Source: Sphingomonadales bacterium 28-55-16 | Lineage (GTDB): Bacteria; Pseudomonadota; Alphaproteobacteria; Sphingomonadales; Sphingomonadaceae | NCBI GenBank assembly: GCA_002278855.1 | Contig: NCGG01000017.1 | Span: forward strand, 1-45,951 | Reading direction: 5' to 3' | Length of the DNA: 45,951 nucleotides | Part shown: piece by piece, positions 16,627 to 25,406 of the stretch | How the letters are laid out: the number at the start of each line of letters is the position of its first letter | How positions within the stretch are numbered: the stretch's first letter is position 1 | Made by a program: the position numbers and the translations under genes | The notes under the pieces: generated by a model | What the model was told of the DNA's origin: nothing | Seen by the model: only the letters and a program-made list of their open reading frames with translations | Database searches by the model: none

Positions 16627-17202
16627 TTGGACATCAGGGTTTCAGGACATCAGGTCGACACCGGTGAAGCACTCCAGACCCATGTGGAAAAACGACTTGG
16701 GTCCATTGCCGAAAAATATTTCTCAAAAGCACTATCCTCGCACGCAACTTTTGGCCGCGCGCCGCATGATGGATTTACCAGCGACATCGTTATGCATGTT
16801 ATGCAAGGGCTCGTTCTCAAAGGCCGTGGCGAGGCGCAGGACGCGCATATCGCCTTTGACCGCGCTGCGGAACGCATCGAGAAACAATTACGCCGTTACA
16901 TGCGCCGTTTGCAGGATCGGCATGTACAAACGGCTTACGCTTTGGCGCAAGAAGAAGCGGCATACACTGTGTTTGATGCGGGCGATGGTAACGATGAAGC
17001 GCCATTGCCGGACGCGCCAGTAATTGTTGCGGAAATGCGCGTTGATATTCCGGAATCCACTGTGTCAGACGCTGTCATGCTTATGGATTTACGCAACACA
17101 CCGGCTTTATTATTCAAAAACACTGGAACTGGACGGCATAATATGGTTTACCGCCGCGAAGACGGCACGATCGGGTGGGTTGAACCAAAATCTGCACCTT
17201 AG
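16627..17202 (+). CDS. hpf: Ribosome hibernation promoting factor, long form
   Basis: A 191-residue protein with an N-terminal S30AE ribosome-binding domain (residues 1-100, starting MDIRVSGHQVDTGEALQTHV) and a C-terminal dimerisation domain (about 130-191, with DAVMLMDLRNTPALLFKN and the ending VYRREDGTIGWVEP). Long-form HPF dimerises 70S ribosomes into inactive 100S particles in stationary phase. The start is TTG at 16627, supported by AAAGGAG eight bases upstream. It is 79 bases before ptsN, the usual partner order. Confidence 0.94.
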   Translation: MDIRVSGHQVDTGEALQTHVEKRLGSIAEKYFSKALSSHATFGRAPHDGFTSDIVMHVMQGLVLKGRGEAQDAHIAFDRAAERIEKQLRRYMRRLQDRHVQTAYALAQEEAAYTVFDAGDGNDEAPLPDAPVIVAEMRVDIPESTVSDAVMLMDLRNTPALLFKNTGTGRHNMVYRREDGTIGWVEPKSAP

Positions 17203-17281
17203 GCTTCGGCCAAAATCTTATAGTTTTCTAAACCAATTCAAGGGATTGTGCTGCGGACACCCGGGCGCTTTTGAACAAGAT

Positions 17282-17749
17282 ATGATACGACTTTCTACTA
17301 GGCTTGTTGAAGGAGCCGTAGCTGCTGATTTGATATGTTCGGGGAAATCCGACTTGTTGGCACAGCTATCGGTAATTGCGGCTGAAAATTATTTTGTGGA
17401 TGCGGATGCCGTGCTTGACGGTATGGTCGAGCGCGAGCGGCTTGGTCCGACGGGCTTTGGCGGCGGCACAGCTATTCCGCATTGCAAGGTCTCCGGTATC
17501 GATATGCCTGTCGCGGTGTTTGTGCGGCTTTCGAAGTCCGTGCCTTATGACGCCGTGGATGACGAGCCTGTTGACCTGGTGTGCGCGCTGATTTCACCTG
17601 CGCAAGACGGGGCGTCACATTTGCGCGCCCTGGCGGAGGTTTCGCGCTTATTCCGTGATGAAAAATTCCGCGCGCAACTGCGCGGTGCAGCAGATTCGTC
17701 GGCCATGTATGCCGTGCTCACTTTTTCTGAAGAGCGTGACGCCGCTTGA
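17282..17749 (+). CDS. ptsN: PTS IIA-like nitrogen regulatory protein
   Basis: A 155-residue EIIA-Ntr protein, the terminal acceptor of the nitrogen phosphotransferase chain (PtsP, NPr, PtsN), which regulates potassium transport and nitrogen or carbon signalling. The phosphorylated histidine is in GGGTAIPHCKV near residue 65. The frame is open from 17024, inside hpf, but homology begins at IRLSTRLVEGAV, so I use the ATG at 17282, which has no clear ribosome binding site. Downstream DUF1491 overlaps its stop codon. Confidence 0.92.
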   Translation: MIRLSTRLVEGAVAADLICSGKSDLLAQLSVIAAENYFVDADAVLDGMVERERLGPTGFGGGTAIPHCKVSGIDMPVAVFVRLSKSVPYDAVDDEPVDLVCALISPAQDGASHLRALAEVSRLFRDEKFRAQLRGAADSSAMYAVLTFSEERDAA

Positions 17750-18087
17750 TTGAAGCGCGGCTTGCCAGTGAAGTGCAAATCTCTGCACTCAAGCGGTTGG
17801 CGCAAGCAGAAGGCGATTTTGCTACTGTCCTAAAAAGGGGGGATGCCATATCCGGCGCGATCCTGTTGATTGGGCAAGTGCGTGGTGCAAATCCCATAAT
17901 CTACGAACGCTACCCATCATTGGATGGCCAATCTGCTTGGAAAAGCGTCGATTTGACCAATTCGAGCGATCCTATCGTGCAAGATTATTGGAAAAAGCGC
18001 GCCATGCGCGACCCAGATTTATGGGTTTTAGAACTGGATGTCGCATCCGGTGCACGGTTGGACGGACTCTTGGCCGCGCTGAATTGA
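17746..18087 (+). CDS. DUF1491 family protein
   Basis: A 113-residue protein matching the DUF1491 pattern of alphaproteobacteria: MIEARLASEVQISALKRLA at the start, GDATSGAI-like GDAISGAILLIGQV in the first third, and a C-terminal DPDLWVLELDVASG. Family members have unknown function. The start appears to be TTG at 17746 and overlaps the end of ptsN by 4 bases, so it is likely translated after it. No signal peptide or membrane segment is seen. Confidence 0.8.
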   Translation: MIEARLASEVQISALKRLAQAEGDFATVLKRGDAISGAILLIGQVRGANPIIYERYPSLDGQSAWKSVDLTNSSDPIVQDYWKKRAMRDPDLWVLELDVASGARLDGLLAALN

Positions 18088-18254
18088 CTTTGTTGCGCCG
18101 CATCATAAATGCGCGGACATCGAGTAGCGAAGGTTGTCGCACGGGTCACAAATGGGGTGTCCGGACAAACACGCGAGTCGGATGCAACAAAAGACGAACA
18201 ATAACAAAGTAATACCGTTTCGTCTGCTGGTGCCGCCGCTGTAATGTATGATTA
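18088..18254. other. Intergenic region upstream of the cell wall hydrolase gene
   Basis: About 170 bases without a gene. The last 60 bases are A/T-richer and should contain the promoter of the hydrolase gene, but I cannot pick a convincing -35/-10 pair. No stable hairpin is seen after DUF1491. Confidence 0.4.
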
Positions 18255-18980
18255 ATGTTGAAATTTTTCCGCGCCACTTCTTTGGTGGCTGTTTCTTGTA
18301 TCTGGGTTTCTGCAGTCGTTAATGCTGATGCCAGTTACGCCTTTGGCCATGACCAAGGCACTTATTCAAAAGCCACTACCATAGCCGTAGACGCCTCGCA
18401 GATCGCCGCCGAACAGGCGCAGTTGGATCTGGCGAAAAGCGGTAAGGTCACAGCGACGCTTGCTGACAATGGCGACATTATTTTCGTTCCAGGTAACGGC
18501 GGCATGCCGAAGATGGAGCCTCAACCTTACACTGTGACACGTGACAATAGCGACGATGCAATATCCGCCGCGTCGCTGGCCGACCTCGTTGGCACGCAAA
18601 ATGTCAATGACCGTTTAAGCAACGAAGAACGCTGCCTTGCCGGTGCCGTCTATTTCGAATCCAAGGGCGAATCGCTGACGGGCCAGTTGGCAGTAGCGCG
18701 CGTGGTGCTTGCGCGCGCCAATTCGGGTCGCTTCCCCGCCACATTGTGCGGCGTTGTCTTTCAGAAGAGCCAGTTTTCGTTTGTCCGTGGCGCGGGCATG
18801 CCCCCCATCCGTACGGGCAGCAAGGACTGGCAAGAAGCCGTCGCCATCAGCAAGATTGCGCTGAATGACAGCTGGAAAAGCCCGGTTGAGGGCGCGCTGT
18901 TCTTCCATGCCCGTCATGTAACACCAGGCTGGCGCCTGACGCGCATTGGCAGCATCGACAATCATATTTTCTATCGTTGA
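18255..18980 (+). CDS. Secreted cell wall hydrolase (SleB/CwlJ type)
   Basis: A 241-residue protein with an N-terminal hydrophobic segment (about residues 8-25) that reads as a signal peptide, a low-complexity spacer, and a C-terminal Hydrolase_2 domain from about residue 125: CLAGAVYFESKGESLTGQLA, RVVLARANSGRFPATLCGVV, KSQFSF, and ALFFHARHVTPGW. The glutamate in YFESKGE is the family's catalytic residue. The domain is that of SleB/CwlJ spore cortex lytic transglycosylases, and in this non-sporulating group it most likely remodels peptidoglycan in the periplasm. A terminator hairpin follows. Confidence 0.88.
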   Translation: MLKFFRATSLVAVSCIWVSAVVNADASYAFGHDQGTYSKATTIAVDASQIAAEQAQLDLAKSGKVTATLADNGDIIFVPGNGGMPKMEPQPYTVTRDNSDDAISAASLADLVGTQNVNDRLSNEERCLAGAVYFESKGESLTGQLAVARVVLARANSGRFPATLCGVVFQKSQFSFVRGAGMPPIRTGSKDWQEAVAISKIALNDSWKSPVEGALFFHARHVTPGWRLTRIGSIDNHIFYR

Positions 18981-19003
18981 TCTGCGATACATTGACGAGA
19001 CGA

Positions 19004-19028
19004 TAAGGGCCCCGAAATGGGGCCTTTA
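19004..19028 (+). terminator. Intrinsic terminator after the cell wall hydrolase gene
   Basis: A 10-bp stem (TAAGGGCCCC at 19004-19013 with GGGGCCTTTA at 19019-19028, one G-T pair) around a five-base loop, followed by a T-rich tail (TTATTATGTTCTTGTTT). It lies 24 bases after the stop codon. Confidence 0.85.
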
Positions 19029-19059
19029 TTATGTTCTTGTTTCGTTCTAAATCCCAAAA

Positions 19060-19548
19060 ATGGATTCGGCTTCGACATCTTTATCCTTTTCGGGGGCGCC
19101 TGCGGTAGCGCGGGGCGTCTCCCGTTTGTTTTTGCGCAACCAGATCATGGTGCAACCCGAGGTCAGCTTACGCAATAATCGCCGTGCCGACCTGATGGGG
19201 ATCACCCTCAAGGGTGAGATTATCATTGTCGAAATCAAATGTTCGCGTGCCGATCTTTTGGGCGACCAAAAATGGCCTGAATATCTGGACTATTGCGACC
19301 GATTTTTCTGGGCGGTGCCGGCGGGGTTCGATATTGGCCCGCTGCACGGGGCGGCTTTCATGCCCGAACGTGCCGGGTTGATTATCGCGGACGCGTATGA
19401 CGCCGAAATCGCCCGGCCCGCGGCTTTGGCGCCGGTCGCGCCGGCACGCCGAAAAACCGAAACGCAGCGCTTGGCACGCCTCGCCATGCGCCGGCTGATG
19501 GGCATAGCGGATCCCGACCTGATGCTTGCCGGGATCGAGGTTGAATAA
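19060..19548 (+). CDS. mmcB: MmcB family DNA repair protein
   Basis: A 162-residue MmcB-family protein. In Caulobacter MmcB is an SOS-linked putative endonuclease with roles in repair of mitomycin-type lesions. The pattern RRADLMGITLKGEIIIVEIK resembles a PD-(D/E)xK nuclease core (Asp near residue 45, Glu and Lys of EIK near 58-60), followed by DLLGDQKWPEYLDYCDRFFW. The N-terminal 15 residues are poorly conserved in such proteins, so the exact start is uncertain. I did not find an obvious LexA box before it. It converges on DUF3604 with a 9-base gap. Confidence 0.85.
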   Translation: MDSASTSLSFSGAPAVARGVSRLFLRNQIMVQPEVSLRNNRRADLMGITLKGEIIIVEIKCSRADLLGDQKWPEYLDYCDRFFWAVPAGFDIGPLHGAAFMPERAGLIIADAYDAEIARPAALAPVAPARRKTETQRLARLAMRRLMGIADPDLMLAGIEVE

Positions 19549-19557
19549 TATCCTGCG

Positions 19558-21492
19558 CTAGCTCTTTTTAGGGTTATACCAAATAGGCGATGAATAAGCG
19601 CGTTCCTGTGCTTTTAGCTCGGTCCCTGGCAGCAGTTTTGCGCCATAACGCAAGGCATCAAACAACACCCAGCGTGGTGTGGGAATTTCGATAACGCGCA
19701 CATAATAAAATGCACGGGTGTTGCGGTCGAATTCAGGGTCGGTCCACACCACACGCAATTCGGGGTCGCCGATGCTGTTGGTATAGCTGGCTTTGGCGAT
19801 GTTCACGGTGTCGCCCACGGCAGGCACTTTGCCATTCGCGCCCTTTTGCCTTTTGTCCGCGTCGGCCCACACAACGTCAAAGACCTTTTCTTGCAGTTTG
19901 CCTGACGCGTTCACCCAACCCTTGACGACTTGAACGCGGTCGAGATTGGCGCCCATTGGGTCTTTCAGAGCGGAAATCATGAATTTGGGTGCGCCATTGC
20001 CGGGTTTAAGATCCGCGCCCATGGGCACGCCTTTTGCGTAACCAGCCTTTACCCAATCGCTCGCAAAATCCTTTTCATTGAAATCCCAACCGCCAAAGAA
20101 ACGCACTGTCATGCGCGGGCCAGTTGTGGCGTACACCTCGCGCCGCATCATCGCGTCGAAAATGGCGGCGCGGGTATTGGCAGTCGCCCAGACTGCAGCA
20201 TATCCGCCTGCAAGATAGTGCCAGCCGAAACGTCCCACCCTTGTGCCAAGATTTTGGGCCTGCGACGCCCGCTTTGCATTTGGTTCGACGCCCGCATGTT
20301 TGCCAAAGAAATTGTTTTCGTCCGCTGTCGCTAGCGCGGTATGGCTATCGGTCGAACCGATAACGCCAAACTTATAAGGGTTCACGCCGGTGCGCGCTTC
20401 AATCGCCAGACCGCGTTTCAACGCCTCACGAATATATTCGCCTGCATAGTCCTGCGGTTTTTTCTTTTGCTGCATGGTGAGGTTGCCAAGCTCCCACCCA
20501 GCGGTCCCAAATCCCGCAAACTCGTCATTGGGGGACAGAAACGAATGGGATTCGCTGTCGCCCTTGATCTGCGTGATTTCTGCTACGGGTTCGCGCGCGG
20601 CGCGACGCCGGGCATATTGCGCGGTCATCGGGCCGCCGTCCGGACCGACCAGTTCAAACATCAGGCCATTGGACAGGTTGCTGTTATGCGGGATCGCAAG
20701 CACTTTCCCGCCGGTGACCTTTTCATAATTGTCCATATAGTCCCACAATTGGCTGACAGGCGTATCGCCCTGGCCGGGATCGTAGGGGAGCACTTTGTCG
20801 GTGCGGCTTTTTCCGTCGCGGAACATGACAACGCGGTGCAAATTATTGCCGCCGGGCATCAGCGTATATTCAAAGCCCATGAACGCGGTAAACTTGCCAG
20901 GCTCATTGTAGCGCTCAATCAACGAACTGTGGTTTGTCCAGATGTTGGTTGAAGTTTTGCGCTGTTTTTCGGGATCGGTTAGAGCCGCAGGAAGGGCGTT
21001 GCGACCAACGGCGTCAATGAGTTCGGCGGTCACGCGCTGCATGCCCTCTGGCCCTTTATGCATTTCGTCATGCCATCGCCGCAATGTTGGGTCGCCGATT
21101 AAAAATCCGGGCGCATCGTACAATGCTTTGGTCGCGCCAAGGCCGCCAGAGTGGTCGGCAATCACGAGAAAATCGAGGGGCCGCTCAAGCTTGGCCTTCA
21201 GCCCGCCTGTCGATGTAACTTCTTCTCCGCGCGCAAAACGCAGCGCCTCTTCAGGCCCAAGCTTTACACCAAAACCAAAGGCATCAATGGAATTGGCGGT
21301 GTGGAGATGTGTGTCGCCCCAAAGCAGCGTGTTTGCCGGGCCAGACGTGACTTCGCTATCGGACGTTGCTTGCGCTTCGCGCGAATCATCCATGATGCGT
21401 TTGTCGCGATATTGCTGCCACCCGTAGGTAACCCCCGCGCCAATCGCGACAATGGCAACTGTGCCCAATATAATCTTGCGTATTCTGGCCAT
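19558..21492 (-). CDS. DUF3604 family protein, membrane-anchored PHP-like metallohydrolase
   Basis: A 644-residue protein of the DUF3604 family. An N-terminal hydrophobic helix (about residues 6-24) should anchor or export it. Metal-binding motifs of a PHP-like phosphoesterase fold are visible: WGDTHLHTANSIDAFGFG, VIADHSGGLG, AIPHNSNLSNG and GSTDSHTA. The substrate is unknown; the large size and export suggest a periplasmic hydrolase. I start at the ATG at 21492, which has GGGGAG seven bases upstream, instead of the open frame start at 21510. DUF3604 proteins are often present in several copies in sphingomonads. It stands alone between convergent mmcB and same-strand desaturase genes. Confidence 0.85.
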   Translation of the reverse strand: MARIRKIILGTVAIVAIGAGVTYGWQQYRDKRIMDDSREAQATSDSEVTSGPANTLLWGDTHLHTANSIDAFGFGVKLGPEEALRFARGEEVTSTGGLKAKLERPLDFLVIADHSGGLGATKALYDAPGFLIGDPTLRRWHDEMHKGPEGMQRVTAELIDAVGRNALPAALTDPEKQRKTSTNIWTNHSSLIERYNEPGKFTAFMGFEYTLMPGGNNLHRVVMFRDGKSRTDKVLPYDPGQGDTPVSQLWDYMDNYEKVTGGKVLAIPHNSNLSNGLMFELVGPDGGPMTAQYARRRAAREPVAEITQIKGDSESHSFLSPNDEFAGFGTAGWELGNLTMQQKKKPQDYAGEYIREALKRGLAIEARTGVNPYKFGVIGSTDSHTALATADENNFFGKHAGVEPNAKRASQAQNLGTRVGRFGWHYLAGGYAAVWATANTRAAIFDAMMRREVYATTGPRMTVRFFGGWDFNEKDFASDWVKAGYAKGVPMGADLKPGNGAPKFMISALKDPMGANLDRVQVVKGWVNASGKLQEKVFDVVWADADKRQKGANGKVPAVGDTVNIAKASYTNSIGDPELRVVWTDPEFDRNTRAFYYVRVIEIPTPRWVLFDALRYGAKLLPGTELKAQERAYSSPIWYNPKKS

Positions 21493-21558
21493 TCCAAACT
21501 CCCCTCGCACTGAAAATGCTACGGAAATTCAAGTGGGTCAAGACGGCCTTGAATTCCG

Positions 21559-22350
21559 TTACGTTATCGGTTGCTTCATGCTCCACATGAACCCTGACGG
21601 GCGGGCATCGTCTATGTTAGAGAGACCAATTTTCTGGTTTTCGGCTCCCAAAATGGACTCGGCGCGATAGGTGCCAAACACACGGTCCCAGACCGTCAGG
21701 GCAAAGCCGAAATTATGCTTCTGTTCGTCGATTAGGGTGCTGTGATGCACCAGATGCATGTCGGGCGTTACAAGAAAAAGCCGCAGCACGCGCTCAAGCT
21801 TGCGGGGCAAGCGGATGTTGCTGTGGTTGAAAAGCGCATTGGTGTTGAGCCAAAGTTCGAACGCGAGCGCAACGATCACCGGCACGCCGAGCAGGGCGAC
21901 AATCGCTGATTTATATACAGTCGACACGATCAGTTCAAATGGGTGGAACCGCAACGCTGTTGTGACATCCAGATCGCGGTCGCTGTGGTGAACGGCGTGC
22001 ATGCGCCACAGATACGGACTGCGGTGCATGATCAAATGTTGAAACCACACCGCGAAATCGAGAAGGATAAACGCAATGATTGCGTCGACCCAAACGGGCA
22101 AAGCGATCAGGTTCAGTGCGCCAAACTGATTTGCATCCGCCCAGTTTGCAGCGACACCTACGACGACCAAAAACGATAACAGCCGTCCAACAATGGCATT
22201 GGTGGCGAAGAATAATGCATGCGTTCGCCACCTAGGGTAGCGCCCGAGCACCAGTTTGCGGCACGGCCAGATAATCTCTGTCCCGGCCAGCAGCACAAAC
22301 AATAAGGCGGGGATGGCTATTGCATATATGCCAAGCCCCGCCGAAATCAT
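21559..22350 (-). CDS. Sterol desaturase/fatty acid hydroxylase family membrane protein
   Basis: A 263-residue integral membrane di-iron enzyme of the fatty acid hydroxylase superfamily. Three histidine boxes are in order: HLIMH, HAVHH and, after a further helix pair, HLVHH, with the extra NHSNIRLP. They bind the diiron centre. Possible substrates include carotenoids, sterol-like lipids or sphingolipid chains; sphingomonads make sphingolipids and carotenoids, but the sequence does not decide. The ATG at 22350 is five bases after the upstream gene's stop codon (TAA at 22356-22358), so the two are co-transcribed. The frame stays open upstream to 22419, inside the neighbour. Confidence 0.88.
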   Translation of the reverse strand: MISAGLGIYAIAIPALLFVLLAGTEIIWPCRKLVLGRYPRWRTHALFFATNAIVGRLLSFLVVVGVAANWADANQFGALNLIALPVWVDAIIAFILLDFAVWFQHLIMHRSPYLWRMHAVHHSDRDLDVTTALRFHPFELIVSTVYKSAIVALLGVPVIVALAFELWLNTNALFNHSNIRLPRKLERVLRLFLVTPDMHLVHHSTLIDEQKHNFGFALTVWDRVFGTYRAESILGAENQKIGLSNIDDARPSGFMWSMKQPIT

Positions 22351-22355
22351 GTGCG

Positions 22356-23450
22356 TTATGCGTCCGCTTGTTCGAGGAACGGATAGTCGGTATATCCCTC
22401 GCCGTCGGGCGCATACCATGTCTTGAAGTTATCCGGCGTCAGTTCCGCACCAACGCGGAGCCGCTCTACAAGGTCTGGGTTGCTGATATAAGGACGGCCA
22501 AAGCTGATGGCATCTGCAAGGCCGGAGGCGAGATCTGCATCTGCGAGCTCTTTGGTATATTCCTGGTTGAGCACGAGCGGGCCCTTAAACACCTTGCGAA
22601 TTTCCGGTGAGACGCGCGGCACATCAGTTCTTCCGAAATTTCCGTAAGGTTTGATGTCGCGCAGCTCAAGGAAGGCGATACCGATATCTTGCAACGCAGC
22701 AGCAGCAGCGGTGAACAACGCAACGGGGTTGCTGTCGTCTGCGCCTTGCGTTTCGCCATTGGGAGACAATCGAACCGATGTCCGCTCCGAACCAATGGCA
22801 TCGACAACTGCTTGCGTCACTTCACGCAGCAAGCGGATACGGTTTTCGATTGGACCGCCATATTCGTCGGTGCGGAAATTGGTGTTGTCGCGCAGGAACT
22901 GGTCAATCAGATAGCCATTGGCTGCGTGAATTTGCACACCGTCAAAGCCAGCTTCCATCGCATTTTTTGCCGCCTGCACATAATCAGCAATGATTCGCGG
23001 GAATTCAGAGATATCCAGCGCGCGCGCTTCGGTGTAATCTTTCTTGCCTTCAGGCGTATGGGCCAAGCCTGGCGCAGTCGTGGCCGAAGATGACACGGGT
23101 TGCGCGCCGCCCAAGAAATCCGGGTGCACAAGGCGACCCATGTGCCACAATTGCAGGATGATCCTACCACCGGCATCATGCACGGCTTTCGTCACTGGCT
23201 TCCAAGCCTTGACCTGCGCATCGGACCAGATGCCGGGCGCTGAAGGCCAGCCCAGCCCTTCTTGGCTGATGCCCGTGGCTTCGGCGATGATAAGGCCTGC
23301 GGAACTGCGCTGGCTGTAATATTCTGCCTTAAGGTCGGACAGGGGCACATGCTCCCCTTCGCTGCGTCCGCGCGTCAGGGGCGCCATGAGTATACGGTTG
23401 GGCGCCGAGATGGCTCCGAGTTGAATTGGGTCGAACAAAGTTGCAGTCAT
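22356..23450 (-). CDS. Old yellow enzyme family alkene reductase
   Basis: A 364-residue FMN-dependent oxidoreductase of the OYE/NemA family that reduces activated alkenes such as enones, maleimides or nitro compounds with NADPH. It begins TATLFDPIQLGAISAPNRILMAPLTRGRS, with the usual PLTR motif near residue 26. Other conserved parts are LWHMGR, FDGVQIHAANGYLIDQFL (about residues 175-193) and the C-terminal ADAISFGRPYISNPDLV. The ATG at 23450 has AGGAAA seven bases upstream. It is divergent from the EamA exporter, with a 73-base gap. Confidence 0.92.
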   Translation of the reverse strand: MTATLFDPIQLGAISAPNRILMAPLTRGRSEGEHVPLSDLKAEYYSQRSSAGLIIAEATGISQEGLGWPSAPGIWSDAQVKAWKPVTKAVHDAGGRIILQLWHMGRLVHPDFLGGAQPVSSSATTAPGLAHTPEGKKDYTEARALDISEFPRIIADYVQAAKNAMEAGFDGVQIHAANGYLIDQFLRDNTNFRTDEYGGPIENRIRLLREVTQAVVDAIGSERTSVRLSPNGETQGADDSNPVALFTAAAAALQDIGIAFLELRDIKPYGNFGRTDVPRVSPEIRKVFKGPLVLNQEYTKELADADLASGLADAISFGRPYISNPDLVERLRVGAELTPDNFKTWYAPDGEGYTDYPFLEQADA

Positions 23451-23523
23451 GCGATTTCCTGTCATTAAGGCGTTGCTTTGTCGCCAAGATGCGGATGAAA
23501 GTTGCAAATTGCAACGGGGGTTT

Positions 23524-24396
23524 ATGCAGCAACAGTTTTTCCATCAGCAAAAACCGACTTTGCTTGCCTTTGCCGCATTGCTTGCAGGAAATGTCGCGAT
23601 TGCCTTTGGGCCGCTGCTTGTGCGCTTTGCGGACAGTGGGCCGATTGCCACGGGGTTTTGGCGTCTGGCGCTTGCGACCCCGTTTTTGTTGGCCGTTGGC
23701 TATCGTTTCGGTTTCCGCATGTCGACCGTCAGGCGTTCGTCACTCTGGCTCGTGATTTTGGCGGGCCTGTTTTTCGGTGTGGACATTGCTTTGTGGCATA
23801 TCGGTATTTTTCAGACAAAAATGGCGAATGCCACGCTATTTGCGAATTGTGCCAGCCTTCTGCTCGTCCTTTACGGCGTGATTCTCGCGCGCAAAATGCC
23901 GTCCAGATGGGAGAGCATCGCCATCGTTTTTGCGTTTCTGGGGGCGGCGCTGCTGATGGGGCAAAGCCTTGAACTGTCGCCGCGCCACTTTGCGGGCGAT
24001 CTCCTGTCGCTTGGTGCGGGGCTTACCTATACTGTCTATTTGGTATCGATGATGAAAGTACGCCAAGGCACCGAAAGCTGGGGCGCGCTTGGGATGGCAA
24101 GTGCAGTCGCGGCGGTTGTGCTGCTTGCATGCGCTTTTTTCGCGGGCGAGCAGATCATACCTTCGGAATGGTGGCCAGTCGTTTTGCTGGCCTTCACCTC
24201 GCAGTTTTTCGGTCAGGGTTGCCTGACCTATGCGCTGCCGCATTTTAGCCCGCTCGTGATTGGGCTCGCTTTGCTGCTTCAGCCGGCTTTGTCGGCCACG
24301 GCCGGATGGCTGGCCTTTGGCGAGACGCTTACGGTAATGGACTTTACCGGCAGCGCGCTTGTCATGCTCGCTTTGGTGCTGGTGCGAAAGCAATAG
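23524..24396 (+). CDS. EamA/DMT superfamily exporter
   Basis: A 290-residue membrane protein with ten hydrophobic segments arranged as two EamA repeats, the first ending SRWESIAIVFAFLGAALLMG and the second ending TLTVMDFTGSALVMLALVLV. Such proteins export metabolites or amino acids, and the substrate is not predictable here. The frame is open from 23449, but those 25 residues would overlap the divergent OYE gene. The ATG at 23524 follows a G-rich stretch (CGGGGG) and begins the first hydrophobic helix soon after. Confidence 0.88.
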   Translation: MQQQFFHQQKPTLLAFAALLAGNVAIAFGPLLVRFADSGPIATGFWRLALATPFLLAVGYRFGFRMSTVRRSSLWLVILAGLFFGVDIALWHIGIFQTKMANATLFANCASLLLVLYGVILARKMPSRWESIAIVFAFLGAALLMGQSLELSPRHFAGDLLSLGAGLTYTVYLVSMMKVRQGTESWGALGMASAVAAVVLLACAFFAGEQIIPSEWWPVVLLAFTSQFFGQGCLTYALPHFSPLVIGLALLLQPALSATAGWLAFGETLTVMDFTGSALVMLALVLVRKQ

Positions 24397-24434
24397 CCCT
24401 TTTCTTGCGGGCAGCGAACGGGTACATATAGCTT

Positions 24435-25103
24435 ATGCCAGAAAACACCCACTTTACCGACCTGACGCTTGATGAAGTCCGCGTCGCCCTTGCCCCGGTC
24501 ATCGGCCGTCATGCCGGTTTTGATGGCTGGTCCGACGCCGCCATTCATGCGGCTGCGGACGAGACGGGCGTCGACCGCGACGTGGCTATGCTGGCGTTTA
24601 AGGGCAAAGCGATCGACATGATCGATGCGTGGATTGACGGCGTTGACCTCGAACTTGCACAGCGCTTGCCTGCCGAAAAGCTGGGGGCGATGAAAATACG
24701 CGACCGCATTACCGCTTTGCTGGCGACTCGGTTGGAGATTATGGCGCCCGACCGGGAATCGCTGCGCCGCGCGCTTGCAATCATGGCCATGCCGCAGAAC
24801 TTGGCCAGGTCGGCAAAAATGGGCTGGCGTTCGGCGGATCGCATGTGGCGTCTGGCGGGCGATAGCGCGACTGACCTCAACCATTATACCAAGCGCATGA
24901 CGCTGTCTGCGGTGTACGCAAGCACGTTGAGCGTTTTTGTCAATGATGACAGCGACAATTTCGCAGATACCCGTGCCTTTCTCGACCGGCGGATCGACAA
25001 TGTGATGCAAATTGAAAAGGTGAAATATCAGGCGAAGCAGCGCCAGGAATTCACGCCAAGCCTGTCACGATTTATCGGCCGGCTGCGCTATCCTGCGCGT
25101 TGA
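24435..25103 (+). CDS. COQ9 family protein, ubiquinone biosynthesis accessory factor
   Basis: A 222-residue COQ9 protein. In mitochondria COQ9 is a lipid-binding partner of the COQ7 hydroxylase in ubiquinone synthesis; the bacterial relatives have a TetR-like fold. The C-terminal conserved core is visible (SLRRALAIMAMPQNLARSAK and DLNHYTKRMTLSAVYASTL at about residues 149-167). It is 38 bases after the exporter gene and 45 before feoA. No ubi genes adjoin it here. Confidence 0.9.
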   Translation: MPENTHFTDLTLDEVRVALAPVIGRHAGFDGWSDAAIHAAADETGVDRDVAMLAFKGKAIDMIDAWIDGVDLELAQRLPAEKLGAMKIRDRITALLATRLEIMAPDRESLRRALAIMAMPQNLARSAKMGWRSADRMWRLAGDSATDLNHYTKRMTLSAVYASTLSVFVNDDSDNFADTRAFLDRRIDNVMQIEKVKYQAKQRQEFTPSLSRFIGRLRYPAR

Positions 25104-25148
25104 GCCTTCAGCCTGAGATGAATCCCTATTGATGTTATTGCGAATCGG

Positions 25149-25406
25149 TTGCAAATAGCGCGCGTGCAACTCGACCTCCTTCCCCTCAACCGCATGGCGG
25201 TCATTCGGACCATCGATTGGGATGCTTTGCCCGATCAGGAAGGGCATCGTTTGCGCGCGCTTGGTTTTGAACCCGGGGTCGCGATCGAGGCATTGCACAA
25301 GGGCATATTGATGTGGCGCGATCCAGTGGCGGTGCGTGTTGGCCGGATGACGGTCGCCTTGCGCAATAACGTCGCCGCCGCGATTGATTGCGAGTTATCG
25401 GCATGA
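25149..25406 (+). CDS. feoA: FeoA ferrous iron transport protein
   Basis: An 85-residue protein with the FeoA SH3-like core (LRALGFEPGVAIEALHKG, DPVAVRVGRMTVALRN). FeoA is a small cytoplasmic regulator required for FeoB-mediated ferrous iron uptake. The start is uncertain: TTG at 25149 or GTG at 25164; there is no ATG and no clear ribosome binding site. The stop codon TGA overlaps the feoB ATG, so the two genes are coupled. feoC is not present after feoB. No Fur box was evident upstream. Confidence 0.9.
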   Translation: MQIARVQLDLLPLNRMAVIRTIDWDALPDQEGHRLRALGFEPGVAIEALHKGILMWRDPVAVRVGRMTVALRNNVAAAIDCELSA

